Origin: Vreelandella zhaodongensis
Lineage (GTDB): Bacteria; Pseudomonadota; Gammaproteobacteria; Pseudomonadales; Halomonadaceae
Length of the DNA stretch: 64,000 nucleotides
NCBI RefSeq assembly: GCF_013415115.1
Contig: NZ_JACCDD010000010.1
Coordinates: forward strand, 49,703-113,702
Direction: 5' to 3'
Made by a program: the position numbers and the translations under genes. The first letter of the stretch is position 1, and every line of letters starts with the position of its first letter. Shown one piece after another: positions 18,121 to 27,347 of this stretch. The notes below the pieces were generated by a model. The model had not been told where the DNA came from. It was given only the letters and a program-made list of their open reading frames with translations, and searched no databases.

Positions 18121-19697
18121 TGAGTATCCTTTGAGAGATAACCTTGTGTATGGAGTGCCTGGCCATAGCCTTGGCTGGTCGGTAGCGAGTCTAGAAACTG
18201 CTCAGCCTGCAGACGCATCGCGTCACGCTTTTCGTCTTTCATGCGTGAAAGTGACCCATAGATCAGCTTCATGCGTGGATTGCGGTTCAGCTGCTCAGCA
18301 TTGGTTTCCAGGAAATGCCAGTAAAGGCTGTTAAATGGGCACGCCTTGGGGCCTGTTACTTGTTTGGGGGAGTAACGACAGTGCTGGCAGTGGTCAGACA
18401 TTTTGTCGATATATTTACCAGAAGCGCAGTAAGGTTTGGAGCCCATTAGGCCGCCATCAGCATGCAGCACCATACCCAGGGTGTTAGGCAGCTCCACCCA
18501 TTCGCAGGCGTCGGCATAAACCGCTAAGTACCAGTCGCAGAGCGCTTCAGGTTTAACACCACACAGCAGGGCAAAATTGCCGGTTACCATTAAACGCTGA
18601 ATGTGGTGAGCGTAGCTGTTGTCGATGGTCATTTGAATGGCGCGCTGCAAGCAGCGCATATCGGTATTGCCATTCCAGTAAAATGCTGGCAATTCTCGCT
18701 CAAAGCCAAGCCGGTTTTCTCGCTTATACGCCGGCATTTGTGTCCAATAGAGCCCGCGGACATATTCTCGCCAGCCAAGTATTTGACGAATGAACCCTTC
18801 GACAGCATTGATAGGCGCATGACCTGCTAGATAGTGCTGCTCAGCGGCTTCGCAGACTTCGTGAGGGGTTAGCAAGCCGATATTGAGCGCTGCGGATAGT
18901 CTGGAGTGGTAAAGAAACGGCTCTGTGTCGCTAATCGCATCCTGGTAGCGCCCAAAGTCGGCTAGCCCATGATCAAGGAAGTGGTTTAAATCCGCTAGCG
19001 CCTGTCGGCGGGTGACGGGGAGGTTGAAGTTATCCAGAGACCCCATGTGTTCGCTAAAATGATGCTTGGCATCAGTGAGCGCTTCCTGGGTAAGCGCATC
19101 TTGGCGGTGGGTGGGAAGCGATGGAAAGCTGAGCGTTGCTTTAATTGGCTCACGGTTGTCGTGGTCAAAGTTCCATTTTCCTCCAGCAGGTGTATCGCCT
19201 TCCATCAGCAGCCCAGTACGTTTGCGCTGCTCCCGATAAAAATACTCCAAGCGAAGCTGTTTACGCCCTTTAGCCCAGTTGGCAAAGTCATCAGGTGAGG
19301 TGAAAAAACGGTCATCTTCGACCATTCGCCAGGGCAAGGTAGCCTCTTGACGCTGCTGCATGGCATTCCAAAGTCGCCACTCACCAGGCCTTGCCACTCG
19401 CACTTCATTGCAGCCGTACTGAATGGCAATACGCTCGGCTTCCGTGATGAGTGACTGGGTATTGTCAGCATCATCAATGCGGCTGTAATGGACGTTATAG
19501 CCTTTATCGCGTAGCGCCTGAGCAAAGTGCCGCATGGCGGCCATGAATAAGCCGATTTTATGTATATGATGGGGCACATAACGCGCTTCTTCGGCGACCT
19601 CGCAAAGAGCGATTACTGCGTCAGTTGGCGCGTCGCGTAAGGTTGCCAATGAAAGCGATAGCTGGTCACCAAGAACGAGCAGTAAAGGCTTAGACAT
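18117..19697 (-). CDS. Cryptochrome/photolyase-related protein, iron-sulfur type ((6-4) photolyase-like)
   Basis: A 526-residue protein of the bacterial FeS-BCP group, whose members repair (6-4) photoproducts using FAD, a lumazine antenna and a 4Fe-4S cluster. The N-terminus is the Rossmann antenna domain (LLLVLGDQLSLSLATL). The C-terminal half has conserved WREYVRGLYW, the Cys in FALLCGVKPEALC, and a DHCQHCRY ... KACPFNSLYW cluster giving the expected Cys spacing. It is cotranscribed with the DCC protein. It could also act as a light sensor; repair activity is inferred from the family. Confidence 0.9.
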   Translation of the reverse strand: MSKPLLLVLGDQLSLSLATLRDAPTDAVIALCEVAEEARYVPHHIHKIGLFMAAMRHFAQALRDKGYNVHYSRIDDADNTQSLITEAERIAIQYGCNEVRVARPGEWRLWNAMQQRQEATLPWRMVEDDRFFTSPDDFANWAKGRKQLRLEYFYREQRKRTGLLMEGDTPAGGKWNFDHDNREPIKATLSFPSLPTHRQDALTQEALTDAKHHFSEHMGSLDNFNLPVTRRQALADLNHFLDHGLADFGRYQDAISDTEPFLYHSRLSAALNIGLLTPHEVCEAAEQHYLAGHAPINAVEGFIRQILGWREYVRGLYWTQMPAYKRENRLGFERELPAFYWNGNTDMRCLQRAIQMTIDNSYAHHIQRLMVTGNFALLCGVKPEALCDWYLAVYADACEWVELPNTLGMVLHADGGLMGSKPYCASGKYIDKMSDHCQHCRYSPKQVTGPKACPFNSLYWHFLETNAEQLNRNPRMKLIYGSLSRMKDEKRDAMRLQAEQFLDSLPTSQGYGQALHTQGYLSKDTQ

Positions 19698-19709
19698 GAG
19701 TTTGCCTGC

Positions 19710-19739
19710 AGTTATACAAATGATGTTGATAGTATAACT
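19710..19739. promoter_or_regulatory. Inverted repeat between the photolyase gene and hemH
   Basis: AGTTATAC (19710-19717) and GTATAACT (19732-19739) with a 14-base spacer, in the 112-bp divergent control region. Both arms contain TATA-like cores, so it may be overlapping -10 elements or an operator serving one or both genes. Confidence 0.45.
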
Positions 19740-19809
19740 TTATGCCGCAGCTTTGCCGAAAAGTGTTAAGATTTTGCCAACTATTTAAAGTACCTGAGGA
19801 GTTAGCGAC

Positions 19810-20889
19810 ATGGTCGATAGCGTTGTGAAAGATCAGCCGGGCGAAGGGCGCTTGGGTCATGCTCCAAGTGATCACCCTGCCATTCCCCCTGCAAAGGTGG
19901 GTGTGGTGTTGGCTAACTTGGGCACCCCGGATGCAACTGACTATTGGTCTATGCGGCGCTACCTTAGCGAGTTTTTGTCTGATAAACGCGTCGTTGATTA
20001 TGCCAACTGGAAGTGGCAGCCGCTTTTACAGCTGATCATTTTGTCCAAGCGTCCCTTTTCGTCTGGTAATGCCTACAAAAGCATCTGGAATAATGAAAAG
20101 AATGAGAGTCCATTGCTGACGACGACGCGTGCCCAAACGGAAAAAATGGCTGCGCGTTTGAAAGCGTTATATGGCGATAATGTTGAAGTTGATTTCTGTA
20201 TGCGCTATGGAAATCCGTCGACGGAAAGTGTCCTCAATCGTATGAAAGAGAAGGGCTGTGAGCGGATTGTTTTCTTCCCGCTCTATCCTCAGTACGGCTC
20301 GCCTACGACCGCAACGGCAAATGATCAGGCATTTCGTACGCTGATGAAAATGAAGTGGCAGCCTTATATTCGTACGGTGCCTGCTTACTTTGAGCACCCT
20401 GCCTATATTCAAGCGCTAGCAAATTCAGTGCAGGAAGCTTACGACGGCTTTGAAACGCGTCCGACTAAGCTTGTAGTAAGCTACCACGGAGTCCCAGAGC
20501 GTTACTTGCTAGAGGGAGACCCCTACCATTGCCAGTGCCAGAAAACGACGCGCTTAATGCGTGAAAAACTGGGGCTGAGCAAAGAAGAAGTGGATACCGC
20601 GTTCCAGTCTCAGTTTGGCCCTGAGAAGTGGGTAGGACCACAAACTGTTGATCATGTGGCTGAGCTTGCTAAGCAGGGGCACAAGCATATTGCGATTATG
20701 TCGCCTGCTTTCTCTTCCGATTGTGTTGAAACCCTGGAAGAGATCAAAGAAGAGATTCACGATAGCTTTATGGAAGCAGGGGGCGAGACGTTTAGTTATA
20801 TTCCCTGCTTGAATGATCGTGACGACCATATCGATGCGCTGCTGGCGGTCGTTAACAATGAGTTGGCGGGTTGGCTGACAACGCCATAG
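19810..20889 (+). CDS. hemH: Ferrochelatase
   Basis: A 359-residue enzyme that inserts Fe2+ into protoporphyrin IX, the last step of haem synthesis. It has VGVVLANLGTPDAT at the N-terminus, the LVVSYHGVPERYL segment with the catalytic His, and FSSDCVETLEEI near the end. The CQCQK segment at about residue 239 resembles Cys residues that bind an Fe-S cluster in some ferrochelatases. AGGAG precedes the ATG. It sits divergent from the photolyase gene, an arrangement seen in light-response loci; the link is inference. Confidence 0.95.
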   Translation: MVDSVVKDQPGEGRLGHAPSDHPAIPPAKVGVVLANLGTPDATDYWSMRRYLSEFLSDKRVVDYANWKWQPLLQLIILSKRPFSSGNAYKSIWNNEKNESPLLTTTRAQTEKMAARLKALYGDNVEVDFCMRYGNPSTESVLNRMKEKGCERIVFFPLYPQYGSPTTATANDQAFRTLMKMKWQPYIRTVPAYFEHPAYIQALANSVQEAYDGFETRPTKLVVSYHGVPERYLLEGDPYHCQCQKTTRLMREKLGLSKEEVDTAFQSQFGPEKWVGPQTVDHVAELAKQGHKHIAIMSPAFSSDCVETLEEIKEEIHDSFMEAGGETFSYIPCLNDRDDHIDALLAVVNNELAGWLTTP

Positions 20890-20898
20890 TAAAATCAT

Positions 20899-20932
20899 CG
20901 GCTGATCCGCCTAGTGGTTAGCGGTTCAGCCG
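20899..20932. terminator. Bidirectional hairpin between hemH and mrpG
   Basis: CGGCTGATCCGC / GCGGTTCAGCCG with one mismatch and a 10-base loop, in the 47-bp gap between convergent genes. GTTTG follows on the plus strand and GATTTTA on the minus strand, so it can serve both directions weakly. Confidence 0.65.
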
Positions 20933-20936
20933 TTTG

Positions 20937-21392
20937 CTATCGCCCTCGGTTACGCAGCAACTGTTTATGGCGGCTTTTTAGTCCGCCAGGGGGTTTTGGT
21001 CGGCCGGGGTTTGCAACACGGTTTTGGCCAACATCCTCGTCCATAAACTCAGGCAGTGATCCACGTGTACCTGCAATGAAACGAAGGTGCATGTGCAGAC
21101 CTGTTTTGGCTAGCATATGGCCCGTGACGGGGGCTGTGATGAATAAAAAAAGCGTAATTAACAGTTCTTGAACATGCGGTTCGCGCTGGCTCACAGTGAA
21201 GTACGTCATCGACGCAATCAAGATACATCCGATGCCCAAGGTGGTGCCTTTGGTAGGGCTATGTAGGCGCATAAAGAAATCTTTAAACTGCAGCATGCCG
21301 AGAGAACCTGTAAAGGCAAACAGGCCGCCAAGAACTAGTAGCACCGACACGATTAACTCGGCAAAAAAAGGCAGTGTCATGGTCGTCTCCAT
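20937..21392 (-). CDS. mrpG: Mrp-type Na+/H+ antiporter subunit G (operon 1)
   Basis: A 151-residue membrane protein of the MrpG/MnhG/PhaG family, with three hydrophobic segments and the characteristic LGMLQFKDFFMRLHSPTKGTTLG in pieces. The long hydrophilic tail ending in basic residues is longer than in many relatives. Last gene of the A/B-fused operon. Start overlaps the F subunit stop by one base (TAATG). Confidence 0.93.
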   Translation of the reverse strand: METTMTLPFFAELIVSVLLVLGGLFAFTGSLGMLQFKDFFMRLHSPTKGTTLGIGCILIASMTYFTVSQREPHVQELLITLFLFITAPVTGHMLAKTGLHMHLRFIAGTRGSLPEFMDEDVGQNRVANPGRPKPPGGLKSRHKQLLRNRGR

Positions 21393-21661
21393 TATTCAAT
21401 GATATCGCCGCGTAGCAGGTAGCGACAGATGGCCATGGTGCTGACAAACCCCAGCATGGCAATCAGCATAGCTGCTTCAAAATAAGTTTTGGTATTGAGC
21501 CACATCCCCGCAATAACGATAAGTGCAATGGCATTTACATACATGGTATCCAGGGCAAGCAGCCGGTCTGGAATATCGGGCCCAATGGCTAGACGGTAAA
21601 TGTTCATTGCCAGCGCTAGAACGATAAAGCTAATGGCTATCCATAAGGCGATGGCTAGCAT
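21392..21661 (-). CDS. mrpF: Mrp-type Na+/H+ antiporter subunit F (operon 1)
   Basis: An 89-residue small membrane subunit with three hydrophobic segments and the GPDIPDRLLALDTM motif of MrpF/MnhF (family consensus RGP..pDRvvAlD). It overlaps the E subunit by 7 bases. Required for assembly of the multi-subunit antiporter in characterised systems. Confidence 0.93.
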   Translation of the reverse strand: MLAIALWIAISFIVLALAMNIYRLAIGPDIPDRLLALDTMYVNAIALIVIAGMWLNTKTYFEAAMLIAMLGFVSTMAICRYLLRGDIIE

Positions 21662-22152
21662 TCGAAAATCTCCTTTAAGGGCTTCTCGTAGCGCTCGTGG
21701 ATTTCGCGAATGATTGACTCTTCATCTCTCATATCCAGTACGTGAATAAATAGAGCGGTGAGATCCTGGCGTATATAGGCCGACACTGTTCCAGGCGTCA
21801 TTGTGACGGTGTTGGCCAGAAGTGTGACGGCTAAGCGGTCTGAAACGTTTAAGGGGTACTCAATAAAGCCTGGGTGGGGCGTTCGTTTAGGGCTAAGGAT
21901 AAGTAAGCTGACCTGTAAATTAGCCACGACAATATCGCGTAATACACCTATGACGAAAAGTGCTAGCTTAATGGGGTGCTTCACTCTGGGAAAGGGCAGC
22001 CAAAAACGCCTTGTGAGTAACGGAATGATGATCGCTAGAAATGCGCCCAGTAGAATTTGCCCTGGCGCCAGGCTTCTGACCATTAACAGCCAGGTAACAA
22101 AAAGCACGAGCCCAAGAGTGGGGGCGGGAAATAGGCGTTCCACACGTGTCAT
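21655..22152 (-). CDS. mrpE: Mrp-type Na+/H+ antiporter subunit E (operon 1)
   Basis: A 165-residue membrane subunit. It has two or three N-terminal hydrophobic segments, then the family block VTLLANTVTMTPGTVSAYI in pieces and an IHVLD segment in the cytoplasmic C-terminal domain. Overlaps the D subunit stop by 4 bases. Confidence 0.93.
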   Translation of the reverse strand: MTRVERLFPAPTLGLVLFVTWLLMVRSLAPGQILLGAFLAIIIPLLTRRFWLPFPRVKHPIKLALFVIGVLRDIVVANLQVSLLILSPKRTPHPGFIEYPLNVSDRLAVTLLANTVTMTPGTVSAYIRQDLTALFIHVLDMRDEESIIREIHERYEKPLKEIFEC

Positions 22153-23672
22153 GGCTGATCTCCCTGGGTAAGAGGTAGAATCACATCGAGTCCTAACGCT
22201 TCGCTGACGAGATATGGGGTACTTAGCTGGACGGCGGTGGCCTCAGTGTAGCTGCTTACCGGGCCTGCTAATATGACAAGCAGAGGGGCGCTGGCGAGTA
22301 ACCAGATCACTCCTGATAACTGAAGTTTGCTAGTCAGGGGGCCATTAGGCTCACCTTTGTGACTCGCCCAGAAGAAAACAGAACCCGCACGGGATAACGC
22401 AATTAATCCTGCTAAACCGGCAAGCAACAGTATTGGCCAAAGCCATAGGCGTTCGCTGCCTTCAGCAGCCTGCATCAGCAGCAGTTTTCCCAGCGCACCA
22501 GCAAGTGGAGGCAAACCTGCTACCGCCACGGCAGCAATCATAAACATACCGCCCAGCAGTGCAGGCTGGCGCAGCCGACGAGCGCGCACCAAGCGTGTTC
22601 CTGCTTGGCCACGCTGTACGCCGACGAGCTCAGCCAATAAGAATAGGGCACCTGCAATTAAGGTGGTATGAATGAGATAGTAGAGCAATGCCGTGGTGCT
22701 GGCAGTACTTCCCATGCCAGCAGCGCACATGAGCGTGCCAACGGAAACGAGCACCAAGTAAGCGACCATGGTCCGCATGTCTCTCGCGGCGAGTACGCCG
22801 ATGCCCGCTAACAGCAGTGTGGCTAAGCCACCCCACCAGAGCCACCCTTCGATAAACACAAGCGCCGTGCTGTCCGCAAAAACAAGCGTTTTAACCCTTA
22901 AGATCGCATAGAGCCCGACTTTCGTCATGATGGCGAAAAGGGCGGCGATGGGCGCTGGGGCCGCAGCATAGGTGGCGGGTAACCAGAAATAGAGCGGTAG
23001 AATGGCTGCTTTTAAAGAAAACACGACGACTAACAGTAGTGCCCCAGCGCTAACCAGTGCAGAACTATCTGCGTCAAGCATGGCTATTCGCCGTCCCATA
23101 TCGGCCATGTTAAGTGTTCCTGTGGCGCCGTAGAGAACGCCCAGAGCCAATATGAATAGTGCAGAGCCGACTAAATTAAGTACCACGTAGTGCATGCCTG
23201 CACCAATACGTGCTTTACCGCCGCCGTGCATTAATAGTGCGTAAGACGCGAGCAGTAATATCTCGAAAAAGACGAATAGGTTGAACATATCGCCGGTGAG
23301 AAACGCGCCGTTAAGACCTACTAGCTGTAGCTGAAAAATTGCGTGGAAGTTACTGCCACGGCTGTCGTCGCCTGCGGCAGCGAAGGTGACACAACCCAGT
23401 GCTAGCACAGCAGTGAGAGCCACCATAATGGCTGATAAGCGGTCTAGGACAAGCACGATGCCGAAAGGCGCTTGCCAATTGCCAAGTGCATAAAAAGAGT
23501 ACGTTCCGCTGTTTGCTTTAACTAGCAGGGCAACGGCAAGTAGTACCAATAATGCGCAGGAGGCAATGCTGGCACGACGCTGCCAGGGAGTAGGCACTTG
23601 CCCTGATAGCAAAAGGCCTAGGGCGGTTAGCATCGGAAGCAGAATAGGTAGAATGATCAGATGCTGTGCCAT
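22149..23672 (-). CDS. mrpD: Mrp-type Na+/H+ antiporter subunit D (operon 1)
   Basis: A 507-residue polytopic protein homologous to complex I NuoM/NuoN-type proton-translocating subunits. The DMFNLFVFFEILLLASYALL region carries the conserved membrane Glu, and the KAAILPLYFWLPATYAAAPAP segment carries the conserved Lys. About 14 transmembrane helices are expected. Start overlaps the C subunit stop by one base. Confidence 0.95.
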   Translation of the reverse strand: MAQHLIILPILLPMLTALGLLLSGQVPTPWQRRASIASCALLVLLAVALLVKANSGTYSFYALGNWQAPFGIVLVLDRLSAIMVALTAVLALGCVTFAAAGDDSRGSNFHAIFQLQLVGLNGAFLTGDMFNLFVFFEILLLASYALLMHGGGKARIGAGMHYVVLNLVGSALFILALGVLYGATGTLNMADMGRRIAMLDADSSALVSAGALLLVVVFSLKAAILPLYFWLPATYAAAPAPIAALFAIMTKVGLYAILRVKTLVFADSTALVFIEGWLWWGGLATLLLAGIGVLAARDMRTMVAYLVLVSVGTLMCAAGMGSTASTTALLYYLIHTTLIAGALFLLAELVGVQRGQAGTRLVRARRLRQPALLGGMFMIAAVAVAGLPPLAGALGKLLLMQAAEGSERLWLWPILLLAGLAGLIALSRAGSVFFWASHKGEPNGPLTSKLQLSGVIWLLASAPLLVILAGPVSSYTEATAVQLSTPYLVSEALGLDVILPLTQGDQP

Positions 23673-24013
23673 CAGCGAGTTTCTCCCTCTTCACCCTGTT
23701 TACCATCGACATGGTCATTACCTAGCTCAGCGCGGGCGCGAATCGCTAAGATCACCATGAATGCAGTCATCGCAAAGCCGATCACGATGGCGGTCAGTAC
23801 CAGCGCTTGAGGAAGTGGGTCGGCAGGTGATTCCGACTCACCAATCACTGCGGCTGCGTGGGTGTGTAGCCCTCCCATCGAGAATAGGAACAGATTGACC
23901 GCGTATGAGAGTAGCGCTAAGCCCACAATGATAGAAAAGGTACGCCCGCGTAGTAATAGATAGATGCCACTGGCGCTTAGCACGCCAGTCACCAGAGAAA
24001 AGAGCAGCTCCAT
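23672..24013 (-). CDS. mrpC: Mrp-type Na+/H+ antiporter subunit C (operon 1)
   Basis: A 113-residue membrane protein homologous to NuoK, with three hydrophobic segments and the PLPQALVLTAIVIGFAMTAF core of MrpC in pieces. It overlaps the A subunit stop by one base. Confidence 0.94.
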   Translation of the reverse strand: MELLFSLVTGVLSASGIYLLLRGRTFSIIVGLALLSYAVNLFLFSMGGLHTHAAAVIGESESPADPLPQALVLTAIVIGFAMTAFMVILAIRARAELGNDHVDGKQGEEGETR

Positions 24014-26859
24014 TATTTATTACCCTCTCGTGGCGCGGACTGAAGTGAAGATTTTAACGTGGGGCGATGAATCGTAGTAACACTACCGAGGTTAACAAGG
24101 ATCATCAGCGTCGCGCCTACGACAGTGAGATAAACACCGATGTCGAATAGTAGCGCTGTAGCCAACTCCGTTTTGCCTATTAAGGGAATATCGAAATAGC
24201 CAAAGGATGAAGTAAGGAACGGGTAGCCAAACAGCCAACTCCCCAGGCCTGTGAGGACTGCGATAACGAGCCCTAGGGCTGCGACCACTGGGTATGAAAT
24301 AGGCAGTCGATTGCTGGTCCATTCATAGCCCCGCGCCATATATTGCATCAACAATGCAACGGCGGTGACGAGCCCTGCAATAAACCCTCCGCCCGGCTGA
24401 TTGTGGCCGCGCAAGAAAATATACACCGATACCAAAAGCGCCAATGGAAGAATAATTTGTGCAACAACGTCAAATATCAGCGGGTAGCGCTGTCGTGACC
24501 AGCGGATGCCTTCTAAGTTGCCCGAAGGCTTGAACAGGCGTAACCGGTTGAGTAGCTTGTAAGTACCAAGTCCAGCAAGTGCCAGAACGGTGATTTCTCC
24601 CAAGGTGTCAAAGCCACGGAAGTCGACCAGTATCACGTTCACCACATTCGTTCCGCCGCCGCCAGGTACACTTTCACTAAGGAAAAACTCAGAAATACTC
24701 AACGTGTCTCGGGTAAGCAGTGCGTAATTCAATACGGCGATCACTAAACCAAAGCTCGCCGCTAGCAGTAAGTCCCGCATAATTCGACGGGTTGATACCC
24801 AGCGGGGAGGGCGCTGAGGAAGGAAGAAGAGCGCGAGTATCATCAAGATCATCGACGCCACTTCAACAGATAGCTGGGTGAGGGCAAGGTCGGGTGCGGA
24901 GAAGCGTACAAAGGTAAGTGAAACTAGGAGTCCCACGGTGGAGAGCATTAACAGTGATACCAGCCGCCATCTATGAGCAAAGGCACTACCAATCGCGCCA
25001 AAAACCATAACGCCGGCACCTAGCATTGCTAAACCGTCAATGGGTTGCAGGCCTGCCGCGCCGGTTAAGTTATCAAGCTGCCTTAACCCCAGCGCCGTCA
25101 TGATAAGGGCGGACATAAGTAACAGCGCTTGGTAGCGTTGAAGGGAGCCATTTTCAAGACGCAGCGTTAACCACACCGCTGCCTTAATAACCCGCGTTAT
25201 CGTTTTTTCGAAAATGTCTTTGGCATCTCGTGTGGGGAGTAATGCTGCCAAGCTATATAGTCGCTCATGACGCCACACCAGGGTAATCCCCAAGCCAATG
25301 GCAATAGCACTCATCATTAATGGCACGTTTAACCCATGCCAGAGGGCAAGATGGAAAACCGGCGAATTAACCCCCTGTACCGCTAAGCTCGCGCTGTTAA
25401 TCAACGGCGCAGCCAAGGTCATTGGGAACAGCCCTACTAACAGACATAAGCAAGCCAGCCCCATGCCGGGTAAATACATCCCCTTGGGGGGATCATGGGC
25501 ATGAACAGGCTCCTCAGCTTTCTCCTCTGTTTTCTCCCCTACTTTGCGCGGTAAGAAAAAAACATTGGCAACCAAACGGATTGAGTAGGCCACCGAGAGA
25601 ATGGCCCCCACAAGCACCAGAATAGGGATGATAATGCCGAGGCCGCCAAAGTGGTCTGTCGCTACCGCCTTGGTTAGCAACATCTCTTTGGATAAAAAGC
25701 CGTTAAACGGAGGAAAGCCTGCCATGGCTGCACCGGCGAGCATGGTAAGCGTTCCCGTAATCGGCATTAGCGACCACAGGCCACCCAGGCGTCGAATATC
25801 GCGAGTGCCTGTTTCATGATCAATAATGCCAGCACTCATAAACAGAGTTGCTTTGAATAGCGCATGATTAAAAATGTGAAACAGCGCTGCGACAATAGCT
25901 AGTGGACTACCCAGTCCTAGCAAGAGAACGATCAGCCCTAGATGACTAACCGTTGAAAAAGCCAGTATTCCCTTTAAATCACGCTCTAATAGCGCAAACC
26001 AAGCACCGTATACCAGGGTGGCAAGACCTACTAGTGTTAGGCTGGTTTCCCAGGCGGTGGTGTCGCCAAGTGCTGGGTGAAGCCGGGCCAGTAGAAAAAT
26101 ACCTGCTTTCACCATGGTGGAAGAGTGTAGGTAGGCTGAGACAGGGGTGGGCGCAGCCATAGCATGCGGTAGCCAGAAATGAAAAGGGAATTGAGCGGAT
26201 TTCGTAAAGGCGCCCAGCAGTACCAGAGCCAATATGACAGGGTAGTAGCTGGATGCACGTAGTTGATCGCCAGCGGCAAGAACATCCTGCAGGGCAAAGC
26301 TACCCACCACGTGCCCAATCAGCAGTATGCCCGCGAGTAACGCTAACCCTCCAGCGCCCGTGACGGTGAGCGCCATCCGTGCACCACGCCGAGCGTCACT
26401 GCGGTGACCCCAAAAACCAATCAACAAAAACGATGAAACGCTGGTTAATTCCCAAAAAAGCCATAGCAGGAGTAGGTTGTCGGCCATAACGATGCCCAGC
26501 ATCGCTGTCATGAACAGCATCATGTACGACAGAAAGCGGCCATCTTTCTCGGTGGGCGATAAATAATGGCCCGCGTAGAAAATAATTAAACTGCCGATGC
26601 CTAGAATAAGCAGTGCGAATAGGAACGTTAAGCCATCCACTCGAAAGGCAAGGTCCAGGCCTAGTTGAGGTATCCATGACCAAGCAACATGTAGCGTCTC
26701 TCCATTCAATAGGGCGGGTACATAGCTAAAGAGGAGAGCAAGGGCAATAACAGGAAGAACGAGGGTTGATAGGGTACAGTATGCACGTCCGAAGCGAGAC
26801 GTAAGTAGCGGAATAGCCGTCCCGGTCAAGGTCAGCAGAGGTATCAATAGCAGAGACAT
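24013..26859 (-). CDS. mrpA: Mrp-type Na+/H+ antiporter fused A/B subunit (operon 1)
   Basis: A 948-residue fusion. Residues about 1-770 are the NuoL-like A subunit ([15 protein letters not shown] with the conserved Glu, and [21 protein letters not shown] with the conserved Lys). The C-terminal 150 residues are a B subunit ([28 protein letters not shown] in pieces). This A/B fusion defines the group-2 or Pha-type Mrp operons with six genes instead of seven. The complex exports Na+ (sometimes K+) in exchange for protons, supporting salt and alkali tolerance. First gene of the minus-strand operon. Confidence 0.94.
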   Translation of the reverse strand: MSLLLIPLLTLTGTAIPLLTSRFGRAYCTLSTLVLPVIALALLFSYVPALLNGETLHVAWSWIPQLGLDLAFRVDGLTFLFALLILGIGSLIIFYAGHYLSPTEKDGRFLSYMMLFMTAMLGIVMADNLLLLWLFWELTSVSSFLLIGFWGHRSDARRGARMALTVTGAGGLALLAGILLIGHVVGSFALQDVLAAGDQLRASSYYPVILALVLLGAFTKSAQFPFHFWLPHAMAAPTPVSAYLHSSTMVKAGIFLLARLHPALGDTTAWETSLTLVGLATLVYGAWFALLERDLKGILAFSTVSHLGLIVLLLGLGSPLAIVAALFHIFNHALFKATLFMSAGIIDHETGTRDIRRLGGLWSLMPITGTLTMLAGAAMAGFPPFNGFLSKEMLLTKAVATDHFGGLGIIIPILVLVGAILSVAYSIRLVANVFFLPRKVGEKTEEKAEEPVHAHDPPKGMYLPGMGLACLCLLVGLFPMTLAAPLINSASLAVQGVNSPVFHLALWHGLNVPLMMSAIAIGLGITLVWRHERLYSLAALLPTRDAKDIFEKTITRVIKAAVWLTLRLENGSLQRYQALLLMSALIMTALGLRQLDNLTGAAGLQPIDGLAMLGAGVMVFGAIGSAFAHRWRLVSLLMLSTVGLLVSLTFVRFSAPDLALTQLSVEVASMILMILALFFLPQRPPRWVSTRRIMRDLLLAASFGLVIAVLNYALLTRDTLSISEFFLSESVPGGGGTNVVNVILVDFRGFDTLGEITVLALAGLGTYKLLNRLRLFKPSGNLEGIRWSRQRYPLIFDVVAQIILPLALLVSVYIFLRGHNQPGGGFIAGLVTAVALLMQYMARGYEWTSNRLPISYPVVAALGLVIAVLTGLGSWLFGYPFLTSSFGYFDIPLIGKTELATALLFDIGVYLTVVGATLMILVNLGSVTTIHRPTLKSSLQSAPREGNK

Positions 26860-27347
26860 TGCTGGCGTTCCACGCTCTGAGGTGGCTGCTAATTTACCGA
26901 GAGGCTACGTCTCAATCTAGCTTCCATAGCGCTCGGCTGGTTAGTGACCACACTGGGCTTAGGGTGAGTGAAAACATAGCAAGAAGGAGAGGTGTAGCAA
27001 CGGGGATCCTGGAAAGACGAAGATACCTGTTATAAGGTTTGCTACTTAAGGATAACGGTTGCTATACACTGCCCCTGATTGCATGCGGGAGTATTTTATT
27101 CGGATATGCGCTCATGCGGTAGACGACTAACGAATAACATGTTGGTAAATAGCCTTGTAAAATGAATAGGTTGAAATAGTTATAAATTGCTAATAAACGC
27201 CACATTGCTATGTCTTTTGTATAGACTCCCTTGTATATAGGCCACAAGTTGTATAGGCCACAAATTGTATAGGTCATAAAACGTGGCGTTAAACACCAAG
27301 CCCCCACGCCTTATGTAGGCAGACAAAGACTCAGGAGATACCGCTAG
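26860..27347. promoter_or_regulatory. Divergent control region of the two Mrp operons
   Basis: A 488-bp gap without a credible gene. It must hold promoters for both Mrp operons. The side near the plus-strand operon is AT-rich and contains an array of TTGTATA motifs (listed separately), an ACGCCACATT/AACGTGGCGT-like pair around the array, and AGGAG just before the plus-strand start. I could not assign a -35/-10 pair with confidence. Confidence 0.7.
27217..27280. repeat. Array of four TTGTATA repeats upstream of Mrp operon 2
   Basis: TTGTATA occurs at 27217, 27231, 27249 and 27265 (spacing 14, 18 and 16). The last three lie in longer near-repeats, TTGTATA(TA)GGCCACAAG, TTGTATAGGCCACAAA and TTGTATAGGTCATAAA. 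It ends 67 bases before the operon 2 start codon. A multi-site operator is the simplest reading. Confidence 0.85.

Noticed and set aside
27062..27307. An 81-codon minus-strand open frame in the Mrp control region
   Set aside because: It spans the TTGTATA array, shows no ribosome site and no recognisable protein pattern.
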